Below, one piece after another: positions 53,387-61,914 of a stretch of DNA of 64,000 bases (the first letter of the stretch is position 1; the number at the start of each line of letters is the position of its first letter). Made by a program: the position numbers and the translations under genes. The notes under the pieces are model-generated. The model was given only the letters and a program-made list of their open reading frames with translations. It was not told the DNA's origin and did not search any database. The DNA comes from Actinomycetes bacterium. GTDB taxonomy: Bacteria > Actinomycetota > Coriobacteriia > Anaerosomatales > Anaerosomataceae. Location of the stretch: assembly GCA_021372825.1 (NCBI GenBank), contig JAJFTR010000071.1, forward strand, positions 1 to 64,000, given 5' to 3'.

Positions 53387-54526
53387 GTGCGACTGTTCTC
53401 CGTCAAACGCATAGCCGCCAAGCCTGTCCTTGGTGGCGCGGCCGCGGGCATTGCGTGCTTCGTGGTCCTGGCCGTCATAGGCCATGGGCTGTTCTCGCAC
53501 ACGCACGTCGTGGTCGACGGCCGACGTGTCGACGTGCAGGTGGGCGAGACGGTTGGAGAGGTCGTTGCGCGTGCGAGCGGCGCTGTTGCGGGCGACCTGC
53601 TTGCGGTCCGCGACGGTCGTGTGATCGTGCCGGGAGGCGGCAGGCCACCCGTGATAAAGGTGGACGGCGTCCGCGTGGGGCCAGAGTCGCTCGTACGATC
53701 CGGCGATGTCATCGTCAGCGATTCCGGTTGCGACGTCGTGGAGATGTCCGTCGAAGAGACGCGCGTGATCCCCATCCCTACGAAGGTCACGGGCACGGGC
53801 GCGCTCGTCGTGGTGGAAAGCCCCGGGCGCGAAGGCGTACAGAGGGTCGTTGTGGGGGCTGTCTCCAGAGACGTCGTGGCAAGCGAGAGCATCGTACCTG
53901 CCGAGCCTATGGTGATGCGTCGAGTAGGTGACGGTGATGGGCGAGTGATCGCCCTCACCTTCGACGACGGGCCCTGGCCGGCTCAGACCGATGCTGTGCT
54001 CAAGGTGCTCGCCGACTATAACGTTCCTGCAACGTTCTTCATGACCGGCGACAGGGTGAAGCGCCGTCCGGACATCGCCCGGCGCGTCGCCAAGGCGGGT
54101 CACGCGATCGGCAACCACACGTATCACCATGCTGACCTCACAGGCCTGCCCCCAGGCAAAGTACGCAGCGAGATAGCCGGCACGAACCGCATGATCACGC
54201 GAATGACCGGCGAGAAGGTCACGTGGTTCCGGCCCCCGATGGGACGGGTCGATGCCCGGACATATGCCGAACTCAAGCGGCAGAAGATGCGGCCGGTGCT
54301 GTGGACTGTCGACCCTCAGGACTGGCGCGAGGGGGCAACGGCTGCACAAATCGAGCGCGCGGTCGTTCGAGCGGCGCGCCCTGGCTCCGTCATCCTGCTG
54401 CACGACGGCGGCGGTGACCACAAAGAGATGGTGAAGGCGCTGCCCCGGATCATTCGTGCACTGCGCTCGCGCGGGTACGACTTCGTGCTCCTCGACGACC
54501 TAGAGACCGTGAAAGGGCGCTGGTAG
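53387..54526 (+). CDS. Membrane-anchored NodB polysaccharide deacetylase with DUF348-like domains
   Basis: 379 residues. After a membrane anchor (AAAGIACFVVLAVIGHGLF) come beta domains resembling DUF348/ubiquitin-like wall modules (VVVDGRRVDVQVGETVGEVV; VKVDGVRVGPESLVRSGD) and a NodB domain from about 185. The NodB motifs are TFDDGPWP, NHTYHHADL (His pair), WFRPPMG, TVDPQDW and ILLHDGGG. It should deacetylate peptidoglycan or another surface glycan outside the cell. GTG at 53387 follows the ybaK-like stop by four bases with GGAG upstream. Convergent with the cyclo-ligase gene. Confidence 0.9.
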   Translation: MRLFSVKRIAAKPVLGGAAAGIACFVVLAVIGHGLFSHTHVVVDGRRVDVQVGETVGEVVARASGAVAGDLLAVRDGRVIVPGGGRPPVIKVDGVRVGPESLVRSGDVIVSDSGCDVVEMSVEETRVIPIPTKVTGTGALVVVESPGREGVQRVVVGAVSRDVVASESIVPAEPMVMRRVGDGDGRVIALTFDDGPWPAQTDAVLKVLADYNVPATFFMTGDRVKRRPDIARRVAKAGHAIGNHTYHHADLTGLPPGKVRSEIAGTNRMITRMTGEKVTWFRPPMGRVDARTYAELKRQKMRPVLWTVDPQDWREGATAAQIERAVVRAARPGSVILLHDGGGDHKEMVKALPRIIRALRSRGYDFVLLDDLETVKGRW

Positions 54527-54529
54527 CGC

Positions 54530-55117
54530 TCACTCACGCCGGTACACGCTGCTCGGCGTGCACACGATATGTACGGATTGGTCGTGGTCCGAGCAGGGTA
54601 CGCTCTCGACGACCTGTTCCTCATAGGCGAGACCGATCACAGGAACCGAGGCCGGCAAAGAGGCGATGAGCCGGTCGTAGTACCCGCCCCCCATGCCCAA
54701 CCGTCGACAGTCGCGATCGAACGCGACGCCAGGGACGACGAAAGCATCGATCTCCTCCACCGACGCCACGGGCGCGTCTTCGCAGGGTTCGCGGAGTCCA
54801 AAAGCCCCGCGACACAGCGAGTATCCGCACTCGTACCAATGCCAGGAGATATGCAGCTTGTCGACGACTCGCGGGAGCGCGACGCGGACGCCGCGACTCC
54901 ACAACTCCTGGATGAGTGGGTCGGCGTCCACTTCTTCCGGCATCGCCCCATACGCGCCCACGGCGTGGGCGTCGCGAAGCTCAGGAAGACCGAGGACTAC
55001 CTGCGCCACCGCCTCGGCGGCGGCCTGACGCAGCTCCGGTGTCATCGCCCGCCGGGTCGCCCGTCCCTTGAGCCGCAAATTCGATTTCATGCGCGTGATG
55101 TCTTCGTGATCCGTCAT
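54530..55117 (-). CDS. 5-formyltetrahydrofolate cyclo-ligase
   Basis: 195 residues. The family motif FDRDCRRLGMGGGYYDR is complete and the N terminus RLKGRATRRAM shows the usual Arg-rich nucleotide contact. The enzyme converts 5-formyl-THF to 5,10-methenyl-THF using ATP. GGAGGAG precedes the ATG. It lies 70 bases downstream of the Nramp gene on the same strand and could be the last gene of that transcript. Confidence 0.92.
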   Translation of the reverse strand: MTDHEDITRMKSNLRLKGRATRRAMTPELRQAAAEAVAQVVLGLPELRDAHAVGAYGAMPEEVDADPLIQELWSRGVRVALPRVVDKLHISWHWYECGYSLCRGAFGLREPCEDAPVASVEEIDAFVVPGVAFDRDCRRLGMGGGYYDRLIASLPASVPVIGLAYEEQVVESVPCSDHDQSVHIVCTPSSVYRRE

Positions 55118-55190
55118 ATCTGGTCACTCCTCCCCACGCGCAGTATAGCGCGCCCTGCTGACACGGACAGGAGAGGGTGTCTCGGCTTGA

Positions 55191-56450
55191 TCAACCGATC
55201 CCGAGCAGGGTCATCGCAAGGAGCGCGACGGTGAGCGAGATCACGACCACGATCGTTGCCCACGCCAGGGTGTTGTCGACACGGTTGTTGGCGTAGCGGC
55301 CCATGATGCGCCGGTCGTTGATGATGACCATCATGAAGATGAGGATGAACGGCAGTAGGACGCCGTTCACGACCTGTGAGATCAGCATGATGCTGATGAG
55401 GTTCAACCCGGGAAGCAGGATGAATGCCGCTCCAACGAACATCACGAAGGTGTAGATGCCGTTGAAGGCCGGTGCTTCTGCCCATGAGCGGTCGAGACCG
55501 GCCTCGAAGCCGAAGGCTTCGCAGATGGCGTAGCTCGCGGTGAGCGGGAGGACGGCTGCCGCAAGCACGGAGGCCGACAACAACCCGATGGCGAAGAGAA
55601 GCTCGGCATAGGGTCCTGCGAGCGGTGCGAGGGCGCGCGCGGCCTCTCCTGCACTCGTGACCTCGATCCCCGCCGGATGCAGCACGGTCGCAGTGGTGAT
55701 GATGATGAAGCATGCGATCACGTTCGCAGTGATGGCGCCTACGATCACATCCCACCGCGCGAGTCTCCACTCCTTGATGGACGTCCCTTTGTCCACGATG
55801 TTGCTCTGCACGAGGAACTGCATCCAGGGCGCGATCGTCGTGCCCGTGAGACCGATCGCAAGGGCGACGAAGGCCTGGGTGGGGACGATCCGTGGTACAA
55901 CGAAGCTTCTTGCCACGACTCCCCAGTCCGGGCGTGCGAGGAATGCCGCCACGACGTAGGTCACGAACACCGAGGAGAGTGCAAGCAGGGTCTTCTCGAC
56001 ATTGCGGTAGGAGCCCCGGATCACGAGTAGCCACACACTGATGGCGGCGATCGGCACGGAGACGTACTTCGAGACCCCGAAGAGTTCCATGGCGGCGGCG
56101 ATGCCAGCGAATTCGGCCACGGTGGTGGCCGCGTTGCTGGTGAGCAGCAGCATCATGGCGACGAAGGTAGGGCGGACACCAAAGCGTTCGCGGATGAGGG
56201 CAGCGAAGCCCTTGCCGGTGACCGCCCCCATGCGGCCCGCCATCTCCTGCACTATTGCGAACGACGGTGTCATGGCCAGCATCATCCACAACATCGTGTA
56301 GCCATATCGAGCACCCGCGGCAGAATACGTGGAGATCCCACCAGAATCGTTGCCAGCCGACGCGGCGATGATCCCGGGGCCGATGACTCCGAGAAGGGCG
56401 AAGAGGCCCGTCTTCTTGCGCTTGTCGGTCTGGCTAGGCACGTGCGCCAC
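55191..56450 (-). CDS. Nramp-related transporter with altered metal site, probable Mg2+ transporter (NRMT type)
   Basis: About 419 residues and eleven helices of the SLC11/Nramp fold, starting GVIGPGIIAASAGNDSGGIS. In TM1 the usual DPGN reads DSGG (Asp35 kept, Asn to Gly). In TM6 the usual MPH reads APW (TGTTIAPWMQ; Met to Ala at 207, His to Trp). The missing Met is the residue that selects transition metals over Ca2+/Mg2+ in classical Nramp proteins, and its loss is a feature of Nramp-related magnesium transporters known from Eggerthella. The gene begins at once after the MgtE-like stop and lies in its M-box operon. GTG at 56450 or 56441 could start; the latter has AGGGTGG five bases upstream. 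Confidence 0.88.
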   Translation of the reverse strand: MAHVPSQTDKRKKTGLFALLGVIGPGIIAASAGNDSGGISTYSAAGARYGYTMLWMMLAMTPSFAIVQEMAGRMGAVTGKGFAALIRERFGVRPTFVAMMLLLTSNAATTVAEFAGIAAAMELFGVSKYVSVPIAAISVWLLVIRGSYRNVEKTLLALSSVFVTYVVAAFLARPDWGVVARSFVVPRIVPTQAFVALAIGLTGTTIAPWMQFLVQSNIVDKGTSIKEWRLARWDVIVGAITANVIACFIIITTATVLHPAGIEVTSAGEAARALAPLAGPYAELLFAIGLLSASVLAAAVLPLTASYAICEAFGFEAGLDRSWAEAPAFNGIYTFVMFVGAAFILLPGLNLISIMLISQVVNGVLLPFILIFMMVIINDRRIMGRYANNRVDNTLAWATIVVVISLTVALLAMTLLGIG

Positions 56451-56451
56451 C

Positions 56452-58302
56452 CTATGCGAAGACCCGTGAGTCGACGACCACAGGCGTGAGGACGGCGAAG
56501 AACGCGACCACACCGATCACGATGAGGACGGCGGTGACCGCCATCTGCGGACTGCGCTTGCCGTCACGAGCGCGAGCCTCGGCAGCAACACCGAGCAGCG
56601 TGCCGGAAAGCGTCACCACGAGCGCCGCTACTCCCAGCGCGATGCCGACCCATGCCTGGTAAGGCAGGGAAGACGCGCGGAAAAGCGCCGCCACCAGCGG
56701 CGGCGTGCCGCCCCACACCTCTAGGACCGCGAACGCGGTGACACCGATAGCCCCGCCGAGAACAGCGCCGGCAAGTCCGTCGTTGATGAGCCGGCGAGCG
56801 ACGGGCGTCCGCGCTTCGCCGGTCTGAGATTCGATCACGCGCGACAGCGTGTGCGCGGCGACATCCTCTGCCAGACGCATGATCACTGCGGCCACGAGAA
56901 GACCGAGGAAGATCGGCTCCGCGAGGTGAGGGTAGGCGCGAGCGATGGCCGCCGCCGTCAGAAAGAGCGCTCCCCACACCGCGAGCCATCCGTTGCGAGA
57001 GACCCACTGCCAGATGCCGGTCACGTCCAGTCCGGAGCGGCGTCCTGTTGCGAGCTCAAGGTCCTCGGCCGACTCCTCCTCCATGACCTCAAGCGCGTCG
57101 TCGACGGTGACCATGCCCAGGATGTGGCCCGTCTCATCGACGACGGGAAGCGCCAGCAGGTCGTACTTGCTCATCATCTCGGCGACCGCTTCCTGGTCGT
57201 CGTCGGGGCCGACAGTGAAAAGCTCGCGTTCGGCGATCTCGGACACGGGTGTATCGGCAGGCGAGACGATGAGGTCCCTGAGCGAGATCACACCGGTCAG
57301 CGTGCCGTCGTCATCGGTGACGTAGATGTAGTAGATGCTCTCGTTGCTGGCGGCGCCCGCGCGAAGGTGCTCGATCACCTCGCCGACCGTCATCTCCTCG
57401 GTCACCGTGGTGACCTCCGGCGTCATGATGCCGCCCGCGGTCTTCTCGCGATAGCCGAGAAGGGAGCGGATCGCTCGCGCCTCGCGCACCCCCATCAGCC
57501 GCAGCAGAGTCTCGGCCTTGTCATACGGCAGGTCGCCGATGATGTCGGCTGCGTCGTCGGGGTCCATCTCTTCGAGGATGTCCGAGGCGCGCTGGTCTCC
57601 GAGGTCATCGATCACGTCGGCCTGCAACTCGTCTTCGAGCTCCGAGATCGCCTCCGCGGCCTGCGCGTTGTCGAGGTGCTCGAAGACCTTCGCGCGCTGC
57701 GACGGGCCAAGCTGCTCGAGGACGTCCGCCACATCTGCGGGGTGGAGCTCGTGTAGGCGCTTATGAGTGACCGAGAGCTTCACTTGCGACAAGTCGCGGT
57801 CGAGGAGGTCCATATAGTTCCACGCGATGAGGTTCTCGGGAAGCTCGTGCCCGAAGAGCTTAGCGATCCGGTTGGCGGCGCGTTCAAGCCCGGGATGCAG
57901 CCCTCGCAAGATCCCGCGGATGCCTACCTCGGCGCCGAGGAGGCGCAACTGGTTGCGGGACTCTGAAAGCTTGAGGTCGTTGACGCGCACGACCTTCATG
58001 CCTTGTGTGTCCACGATCTGCTTGTTGAGGAGGTCACGCGCAAGGAGGATCTCGTCGGGCTGCAGGTAACTGAATCGCAGCTCAGAGCGCGGCGCGTTGA
58101 GCGTCACCTGGTCGTCGTCGATGCGCGCCACGTACTTGCGCCACGACAGCATGAACGGCGTCTTGTCAGGGCCGAGGAACGCCAGAGATGTGACGCGCGG
58201 GAACACCTCGCGCGTGGTGATAGCGACGTCGTGGATGGTGCCGATGGTCTCGCCGGTGGCGTCCACCACCGGCTTGCCCAGCATGCGGGTCAAGTAGAAC
58301 AC
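56452..58302 (-). CDS. PRC-barrel/MgtE_N/CBS protein with degenerate MgtE-like membrane domain
   Basis: 616 residues. PRC barrel at about 1-70 and a second PRC-like unit at 85-135, MgtE_N helical domain at 185-285 (HELHPADVADVLEQLGP; MDPDDAADIIGDLP), two CBS domains at 293-410, and four or five helices from 438. The helices follow the MgtE membrane pattern, but the pore motif (P-x-x-M-x-x-GGN-x-G-x-Q) is replaced by IMRLAEDVAAHTL near 475-487. The domains that sense Mg2+ in MgtE are therefore kept and the pore is not. It probably gates or senses for the Nramp-like protein encoded next. GTG at 58302 follows GGGAGGGAG; upstream frames are riboswitch leader. Confidence 0.88.
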   Translation of the reverse strand: MFYLTRMLGKPVVDATGETIGTIHDVAITTREVFPRVTSLAFLGPDKTPFMLSWRKYVARIDDDQVTLNAPRSELRFSYLQPDEILLARDLLNKQIVDTQGMKVVRVNDLKLSESRNQLRLLGAEVGIRGILRGLHPGLERAANRIAKLFGHELPENLIAWNYMDLLDRDLSQVKLSVTHKRLHELHPADVADVLEQLGPSQRAKVFEHLDNAQAAEAISELEDELQADVIDDLGDQRASDILEEMDPDDAADIIGDLPYDKAETLLRLMGVREARAIRSLLGYREKTAGGIMTPEVTTVTEEMTVGEVIEHLRAGAASNESIYYIYVTDDDGTLTGVISLRDLIVSPADTPVSEIAERELFTVGPDDDQEAVAEMMSKYDLLALPVVDETGHILGMVTVDDALEVMEEESAEDLELATGRRSGLDVTGIWQWVSRNGWLAVWGALFLTAAAIARAYPHLAEPIFLGLLVAAVIMRLAEDVAAHTLSRVIESQTGEARTPVARRLINDGLAGAVLGGAIGVTAFAVLEVWGGTPPLVAALFRASSLPYQAWVGIALGVAALVVTLSGTLLGVAAEARARDGKRSPQMAVTAVLIVIGVVAFFAVLTPVVVDSRVFA

Positions 58303-58443
58303 GCTGCTCCCTCCCTTCGAACCAAGGCTCGAAAGGCCTTCTTGGGGGTCCCGCGCACCCGAGGAAGGTCGGGAGCCGGGACCTACGGACTGTGGGGAAT
58401 CACGGAGGTCCTTTTCAACGGCAACAGGTCGGGCAACAAGAAA

Positions 58444-58470
58444 ACCCCTCGTCCGCGAGGGAGGAGGGGT
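58444..58470 (-). terminator. Intrinsic terminator of the M-box leader
   Basis: Read on the minus strand: ACCCCTC, an inner region that itself pairs CCTC/GAGG, then GAGGGGT and a T-rich run TTTTCTTG. It lies between the M-box and the coding start, as expected for a Mg2+-induced transcription stop. Confidence 0.85.
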
Positions 58471-58534
58471 CTCAAGCGGCAAGTGTGCGCCACCGCTCGC
58501 GCTGTCAGGACACGCATGCCCCGACCGCCCCTTC

Positions 58535-58745
58535 CCTCGTCATCGGTTTGAGCACTGTCCGACGTAGGGAGCGCGATCGCGTGCTTATCGCGCGGCGGAG
58601 TGGCCGCCCACCGTGTCCCAGCCACGTTAGCCTTCGCCTTAAGCCGGCGAGGGCTGTTCTACCCATTGGCGTCTCTCGACATTTCCGGGCAGTGGCCTGT
58701 GTTCGAACAGGAGCCGCACCTAACGGAACGGAGCCTTACTCGTTG
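58535..58745 (-). ncRNA. M-box (ykoK) magnesium riboswitch
   Basis: Read on the minus strand the M-box core is plain: GTTAGGTGCGGCTCC (58724-58710), then CCACTGCCCGGAAAT, GTCGAGAGACGCCAA (58680-58666) and TGGGT-AGAACAG, closing with GGACAGTGCTCAAACC near 58560-58545. These match the Bacillus M-box segments in order and spacing; the variable P2/P3 hairpins differ as they should. High Mg2+ folds the aptamer and exposes the terminator at 58470-58444. The downstream genes are the PRC/MgtE_N/CBS protein and the Nramp-like transporter, so they belong to the magnesium regulon. Confidence 0.93.
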
Positions 58746-58769
58746 TCAACGCCCCGAGGGGCACCGCTG

Positions 58770-58798
58770 ATTGTAGCCTCCGAGCAGCGCGTATGCAA
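58770..58798 (-). promoter_or_regulatory. Promoter of the M-box operon
   Basis: On the minus strand TTGCAT (58798-58793) and TACAAT (58775-58770) are 17 bases apart. Transcription would begin near 58763, about 20 bases before the aptamer. It sits in the gap after the HAD gene, which shows that the riboswitch operon is independent of that gene. Confidence 0.75.
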
Positions 58799-58841
58799 TC
58801 TCGACGGTCGAAGCTTGCAGTTCGACATGCAGTTCTCGGGG

Positions 58842-59729
58842 TCAGTCTCTCCTCGCTGACAGCCAGGCCCACACGAACTCGGCCCACCCCTCGCCGCGCT
58901 GCCGCTGCGTGACAGCCACGTTGTCGCGGGCTGCGGCAGCCGCGCGTACTCGCTCATCATCGAGCGCGTTGCCGACAAGGACACACAGGGCCGTCACGTC
59001 GGCCATCTCGACATCGGTCGCACTGTCGCCGATGCTCACCGCGTCTTCGCGCGTGAGGCCGCGGCGCTCGAGTACCCGGGTGATCGCGGTCGTCTTGTGC
59101 GAGCCCCGGGGCACGAGGTGGTACGCATGGATCTCGCTCACGCCCACCAGTGTGTGTCTCGGCGGGTTGACGATCCCGTTGTCGACGATATCGATCGGCA
59201 GGTCGAGCCTATCAAGCGCTGCCTGCGCCTGGTTGCGGTCGACGTTACCACGCAGGACGTGTGTGGCCACCCGGTCGGTGTGCCACGGGGTGTGTTCCTC
59301 GATGCGTCCCGGGAACTCGCGGGTGAGGGCTTGCAGCGCACCGGCGCGGATCATCGCTTGAAAAGGAGTCTCCCCGGGCTGCAAGGCATCCTCCGGCCAG
59401 TCGCCCATGAGGTACTCGGGCTCCTGGCTGCGATCGAACTGGACGACGCACCCGAGTTCCGCGATGAACGCCCGCCACCCGAGCAGGCGCGTGATCTCCC
59501 CGCATTGGGGGCGATTGCGGCCGGTGGTGATCACGGCCGACAGGCCGGCCCGGTTGAGCTCGACGACCGCCTCGGCGGTGGCGAGCGATGGCGCGCCGCT
59601 CGCGTCGGCAAGAAGCACGCCGCCTGGGGCCACCAGCGTGCCGTCCACGTCGGTGAAGAGTATGGACGCGCGTGCGAGGGCCTCGCGGACTAAGCCCGAG
59701 TCATCAAGATGCAGTGGCGTGGGAGTCAT
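58842..59729 (-). CDS. HAD-superfamily (type IIB, Cof/MPGP-like) phosphatase
   Basis: 295 residues. Motif I is FTDVDGTLV, motif II ITTGRN, and the late motifs SHKTTAITRVLERRGL and SIGDSATDVEM carry Lys and Asp residues. The C2B cap lies in between. Members hydrolyse sugar phosphates, for example mannosyl-3-phosphoglycerate or trehalose/sucrose phosphates; substrate not defined. AGGAGAG lies four bases before the ATG. Upstream of the M-box operon but with the operon's own promoter between. Confidence 0.88.
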   Translation of the reverse strand: MTPTPLHLDDSGLVREALARASILFTDVDGTLVAPGGVLLADASGAPSLATAEAVVELNRAGLSAVITTGRNRPQCGEITRLLGWRAFIAELGCVVQFDRSQEPEYLMGDWPEDALQPGETPFQAMIRAGALQALTREFPGRIEEHTPWHTDRVATHVLRGNVDRNQAQAALDRLDLPIDIVDNGIVNPPRHTLVGVSEIHAYHLVPRGSHKTTAITRVLERRGLTREDAVSIGDSATDVEMADVTALCVLVGNALDDERVRAAAAARDNVAVTQRQRGEGWAEFVWAWLSARRD

Positions 59730-59819
59730 GTCTCTCCTAGCAGTACGACGCTGTGGACAACAGTTCGCAGGGGGGGGGTATCATGTACGCTAGTCTTACA
59801 GTTGAGCGAGGGGGGATTC

Positions 59820-60473
59820 GTGAAGCTGTCAATGAGCCATCGGCGCATTTCGATGGCTGTCCTCGTTTCGGCGATACTGCTGGTTCCTGCGTTCGCATAC
59901 GCCAATCCGTACTCGGTGAACCGGCATGAGGACCAGTATCACTGGGGGGTCTCGGCGGACGTGTACGTGTTCAAATACAGCACTTCGAACTTGAACACTA
60001 ACACGACGATTGTCGCACACCGGACTGATCACGCGGGCTTCGTGGAAGTCGGTCACGGCCGCGTTTCCCAGAATCCCTACGAGGCATTCTACGTCTGGGG
60101 AGAGTACGGCGGATACAACTACCGCGCGATCAGGGCCGTGAACGCGTTGGAGACGCACCGATATTGGACTGCCTACAATGCAGGCGAGGGAGCGTACTGG
60201 GTTTGGATGGATGACTCGTCCGTCCCGGTTGGGAAGATCAACATCTCTCAAGTAGCAGGGATGACGTCAAGTTGGCCGTGTGTGAACGTGGACAAGGCTC
60301 TCGTCACTGATGAAGCGAGAGGCTGTTTCAAGACGTTGAAATACAGGAATCAGACATGGGGCTCGTGGAGCTACTGGAACGGCTCAGCGTTTTGCTGCGA
60401 CAACGACCCATACTACAGCGCGAGGGTGATCAGCCCCACGCACATCGATGTAGTACAGACGCTGTTGCCATAA
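59820..60473 (+). CDS. Secreted protein of unknown function
   Basis: 217 residues. A signal peptide (MAVLVSAILLVPAFAYA-N) precedes a mature chain rich in aromatic residues: YHWGVSADVYVFKYS, YVWGEYGGYNYRAIRA, WGSWSYWNGSAFCCD. Four Cys residues (WPCVN, GCFK, FCCD) may form disulfides. GAGGGGGGA precedes the GTG at 59820. I recognise no family. Overall GC is a little lower than in its neighbours. It is followed within 16 bases by a lipoprotein gene and probably shares its transcript. Confidence 0.7.
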   Translation: MKLSMSHRRISMAVLVSAILLVPAFAYANPYSVNRHEDQYHWGVSADVYVFKYSTSNLNTNTTIVAHRTDHAGFVEVGHGRVSQNPYEAFYVWGEYGGYNYRAIRAVNALETHRYWTAYNAGEGAYWVWMDDSSVPVGKINISQVAGMTSSWPCVNVDKALVTDEARGCFKTLKYRNQTWGSWSYWNGSAFCCDNDPYYSARVISPTHIDVVQTLLP

Positions 60474-60489
60474 GAGGAGGTCGAGATTC

Positions 60490-61161
60490 GTGCGAACGAG
60501 GCGGCGCAAGATCGAGATACTCATGACGGCTGCGTGCGCCTGCATGCTGCTGACTGCAGGTTGTGGCGGGGTCGTTGAGACGTCCGACCTGTCTACGCCA
60601 GGATTGGAGTGGGTCAACCCCGGTGCGCCTGCATCCTCGCATGTTGTCGGCGGGGACTGGTTCACAGTCGGCCAGGGAGTGGCCTCAGCCGACTTGTCCG
60701 AACTGCCAGACAGGATTGGCTATCGCGTCAAGGTCCGTGGCGATCGCGGTGTTCCGGTCCCCCAGGACAGGGTCCTGGTGCAGCCCGCCGAGTGCTTCGT
60801 CGGATCGGAGTCTTTTGATGGCTACACTCTGTACTACAGCGACCGGATCGCACTGGTGATCACGCCCACGACGGCTCCGATGGACGTGGGACAGGAGCTG
60901 GAGTCGGAGGACATGACCACGACAGCGGGCGAGACACGGCTCTGGCAGGTGACCTCGGTGGAGGGATTCGACGCGGTCCAGCGGGCAGAGGCGACACAGA
61001 AGTGGGAGTCCGGGGCCGTGAACAAGATGCCCGCCGTTCTCGAGTGGGTCGAGCCCTCGAATACCCCCGATGGTCCGGGGTTCGTGAGGTATGCGCTCCT
61101 CGGCGATGTGGAGTTGGACCGGCTGCACACGATCGCGGCCGATCTAGTGTACCGCCGATAG
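60490..61161 (+). CDS. Putative lipoprotein of unknown function
   Basis: 223 residues. A Lys/Arg-rich start, a hydrophobic stretch and the lipobox LLTAGC mark a lipoprotein with the acylated Cys at about residue 25. The mature part has no domain I recognise; it contains WFTVGQGVASADLSELP and a C-terminal half rich in beta pattern. AGGAGG precedes the GTG. It follows the secreted aromatic-rich protein by 16 bases, and the two may act together at the surface. Confidence 0.75.
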   Translation: MRTRRRKIEILMTAACACMLLTAGCGGVVETSDLSTPGLEWVNPGAPASSHVVGGDWFTVGQGVASADLSELPDRIGYRVKVRGDRGVPVPQDRVLVQPAECFVGSESFDGYTLYYSDRIALVITPTTAPMDVGQELESEDMTTTAGETRLWQVTSVEGFDAVQRAEATQKWESGAVNKMPAVLEWVEPSNTPDGPGFVRYALLGDVELDRLHTIAADLVYRR

Positions 61162-61207
61162 CGGGCTGGCCGTCCGATACCTGGATGAGTGCATCACCAC
61201 GCACCGG

Positions 61208-61225
61208 GTCACTATATAATGTGAC
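61208..61225 (+). promoter_or_regulatory. Promoter -10 with overlapping inverted repeat
   Basis: A perfect TATAAT (61215-61220) is flanked by GTCAC and GTGAC (61208 and 61221), so a small dimeric repressor could cover the -10. No clear -35 is seen. A hairpin GCGCCC-GAT-GGGCGC (61230-61244) follows just before the ribosome site of the GNAT gene. Confidence 0.5.
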
Positions 61226-61264
61226 GCGTGCGCCCGATGGGCGCCGTGATCCAGGAGGAGTCCT

Positions 61265-61879
61265 GTGGCACCGGAACCGATCGATTCATCGATGGATGTG
61301 CCTTACCCGCAGTACCGCTGCGCCATCTGCGGCAAGGAGCTGCCGCTCACCGAGACGCGCATGACCGTCACCTGTCACGAGCACCGCGCTGATGGGGAGG
61401 TGGTAGCCTTCGAGATCCGCACAGCGGTCGCGTCCGACCGGCATGACATCGAGGAGATCTGCGATCGCGCCTGGGGCGAGACGGAGATCGACGCCTTCGG
61501 TCGCACGTTCGACGTTCTGGCAGGTCATAACTTGGTAGCGATCGCTGATGGCAAGCTTGCGGGGCTCATCTCGCTCGCTCTCGATCACGGTGAGCTTGCG
61601 ATCGTGCTCCTGTCCGTGTACCCCGAATACCAGGGTTCGGGGGTAGGGGGTGCACTCGTGGAAGCCGCCGCCGCGCTCGCCTCGGAAAGACGTCTGCCCT
61701 CGCTCAAAGTGGCGACCAGCAACGACGACATCGCGGCTCTTTACTTCTACCAGCGGCGGGGGTTCGTGTTCTACCAGATAGAGGCAGGCACGCTCGTCGA
61801 CCATCACGGCGAGGTGGTGTCAGGTTTCGCTGACATACCCGTGCGTGATGAGCTTCGGTTGCGTCGCCCCATCTGCTGA
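61265..61879 (+). CDS. GNAT acetyltransferase with N-terminal zinc-ribbon-like motif
   Basis: 204 residues. CAICGKELPLTETRMTVTCHEH near the start (CxxC and CxxH, about 18 residues apart) looks like a metal-binding knuckle. The GNAT domain follows, with SVYPEYQGSGVGGALVEAA as the acetyl-CoA loop and ALYFYQRRGFVFYQI as the closing motif B. AGGAGGAG precedes the GTG. The gene has its own promoter and lies 35 bases before the ABC uptake system. Confidence 0.82.
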   Translation: MAPEPIDSSMDVPYPQYRCAICGKELPLTETRMTVTCHEHRADGEVVAFEIRTAVASDRHDIEEICDRAWGETEIDAFGRTFDVLAGHNLVAIADGKLAGLISLALDHGELAIVLLSVYPEYQGSGVGGALVEAAAALASERRLPSLKVATSNDDIAALYFYQRRGFVFYQIEAGTLVDHHGEVVSGFADIPVRDELRLRRPIC

Positions 61880-61914
61880 TACACCCGGTCCACCATCCGG
61901 CTCAAGGAGGTATC

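Noticed and set aside
55118-55190. 6S RNA next to the 5-formyl-THF cyclo-ligase gene, as in proteobacteria
   Set aside because: The gap is only 73 bases and has no long imperfect duplex.
55114-56289. Second long minus-strand frame over the Nramp gene
   Set aside because: It reads as Arg/His-rich low-complexity protein, while the overlapping frame gives a complete Nramp protein.
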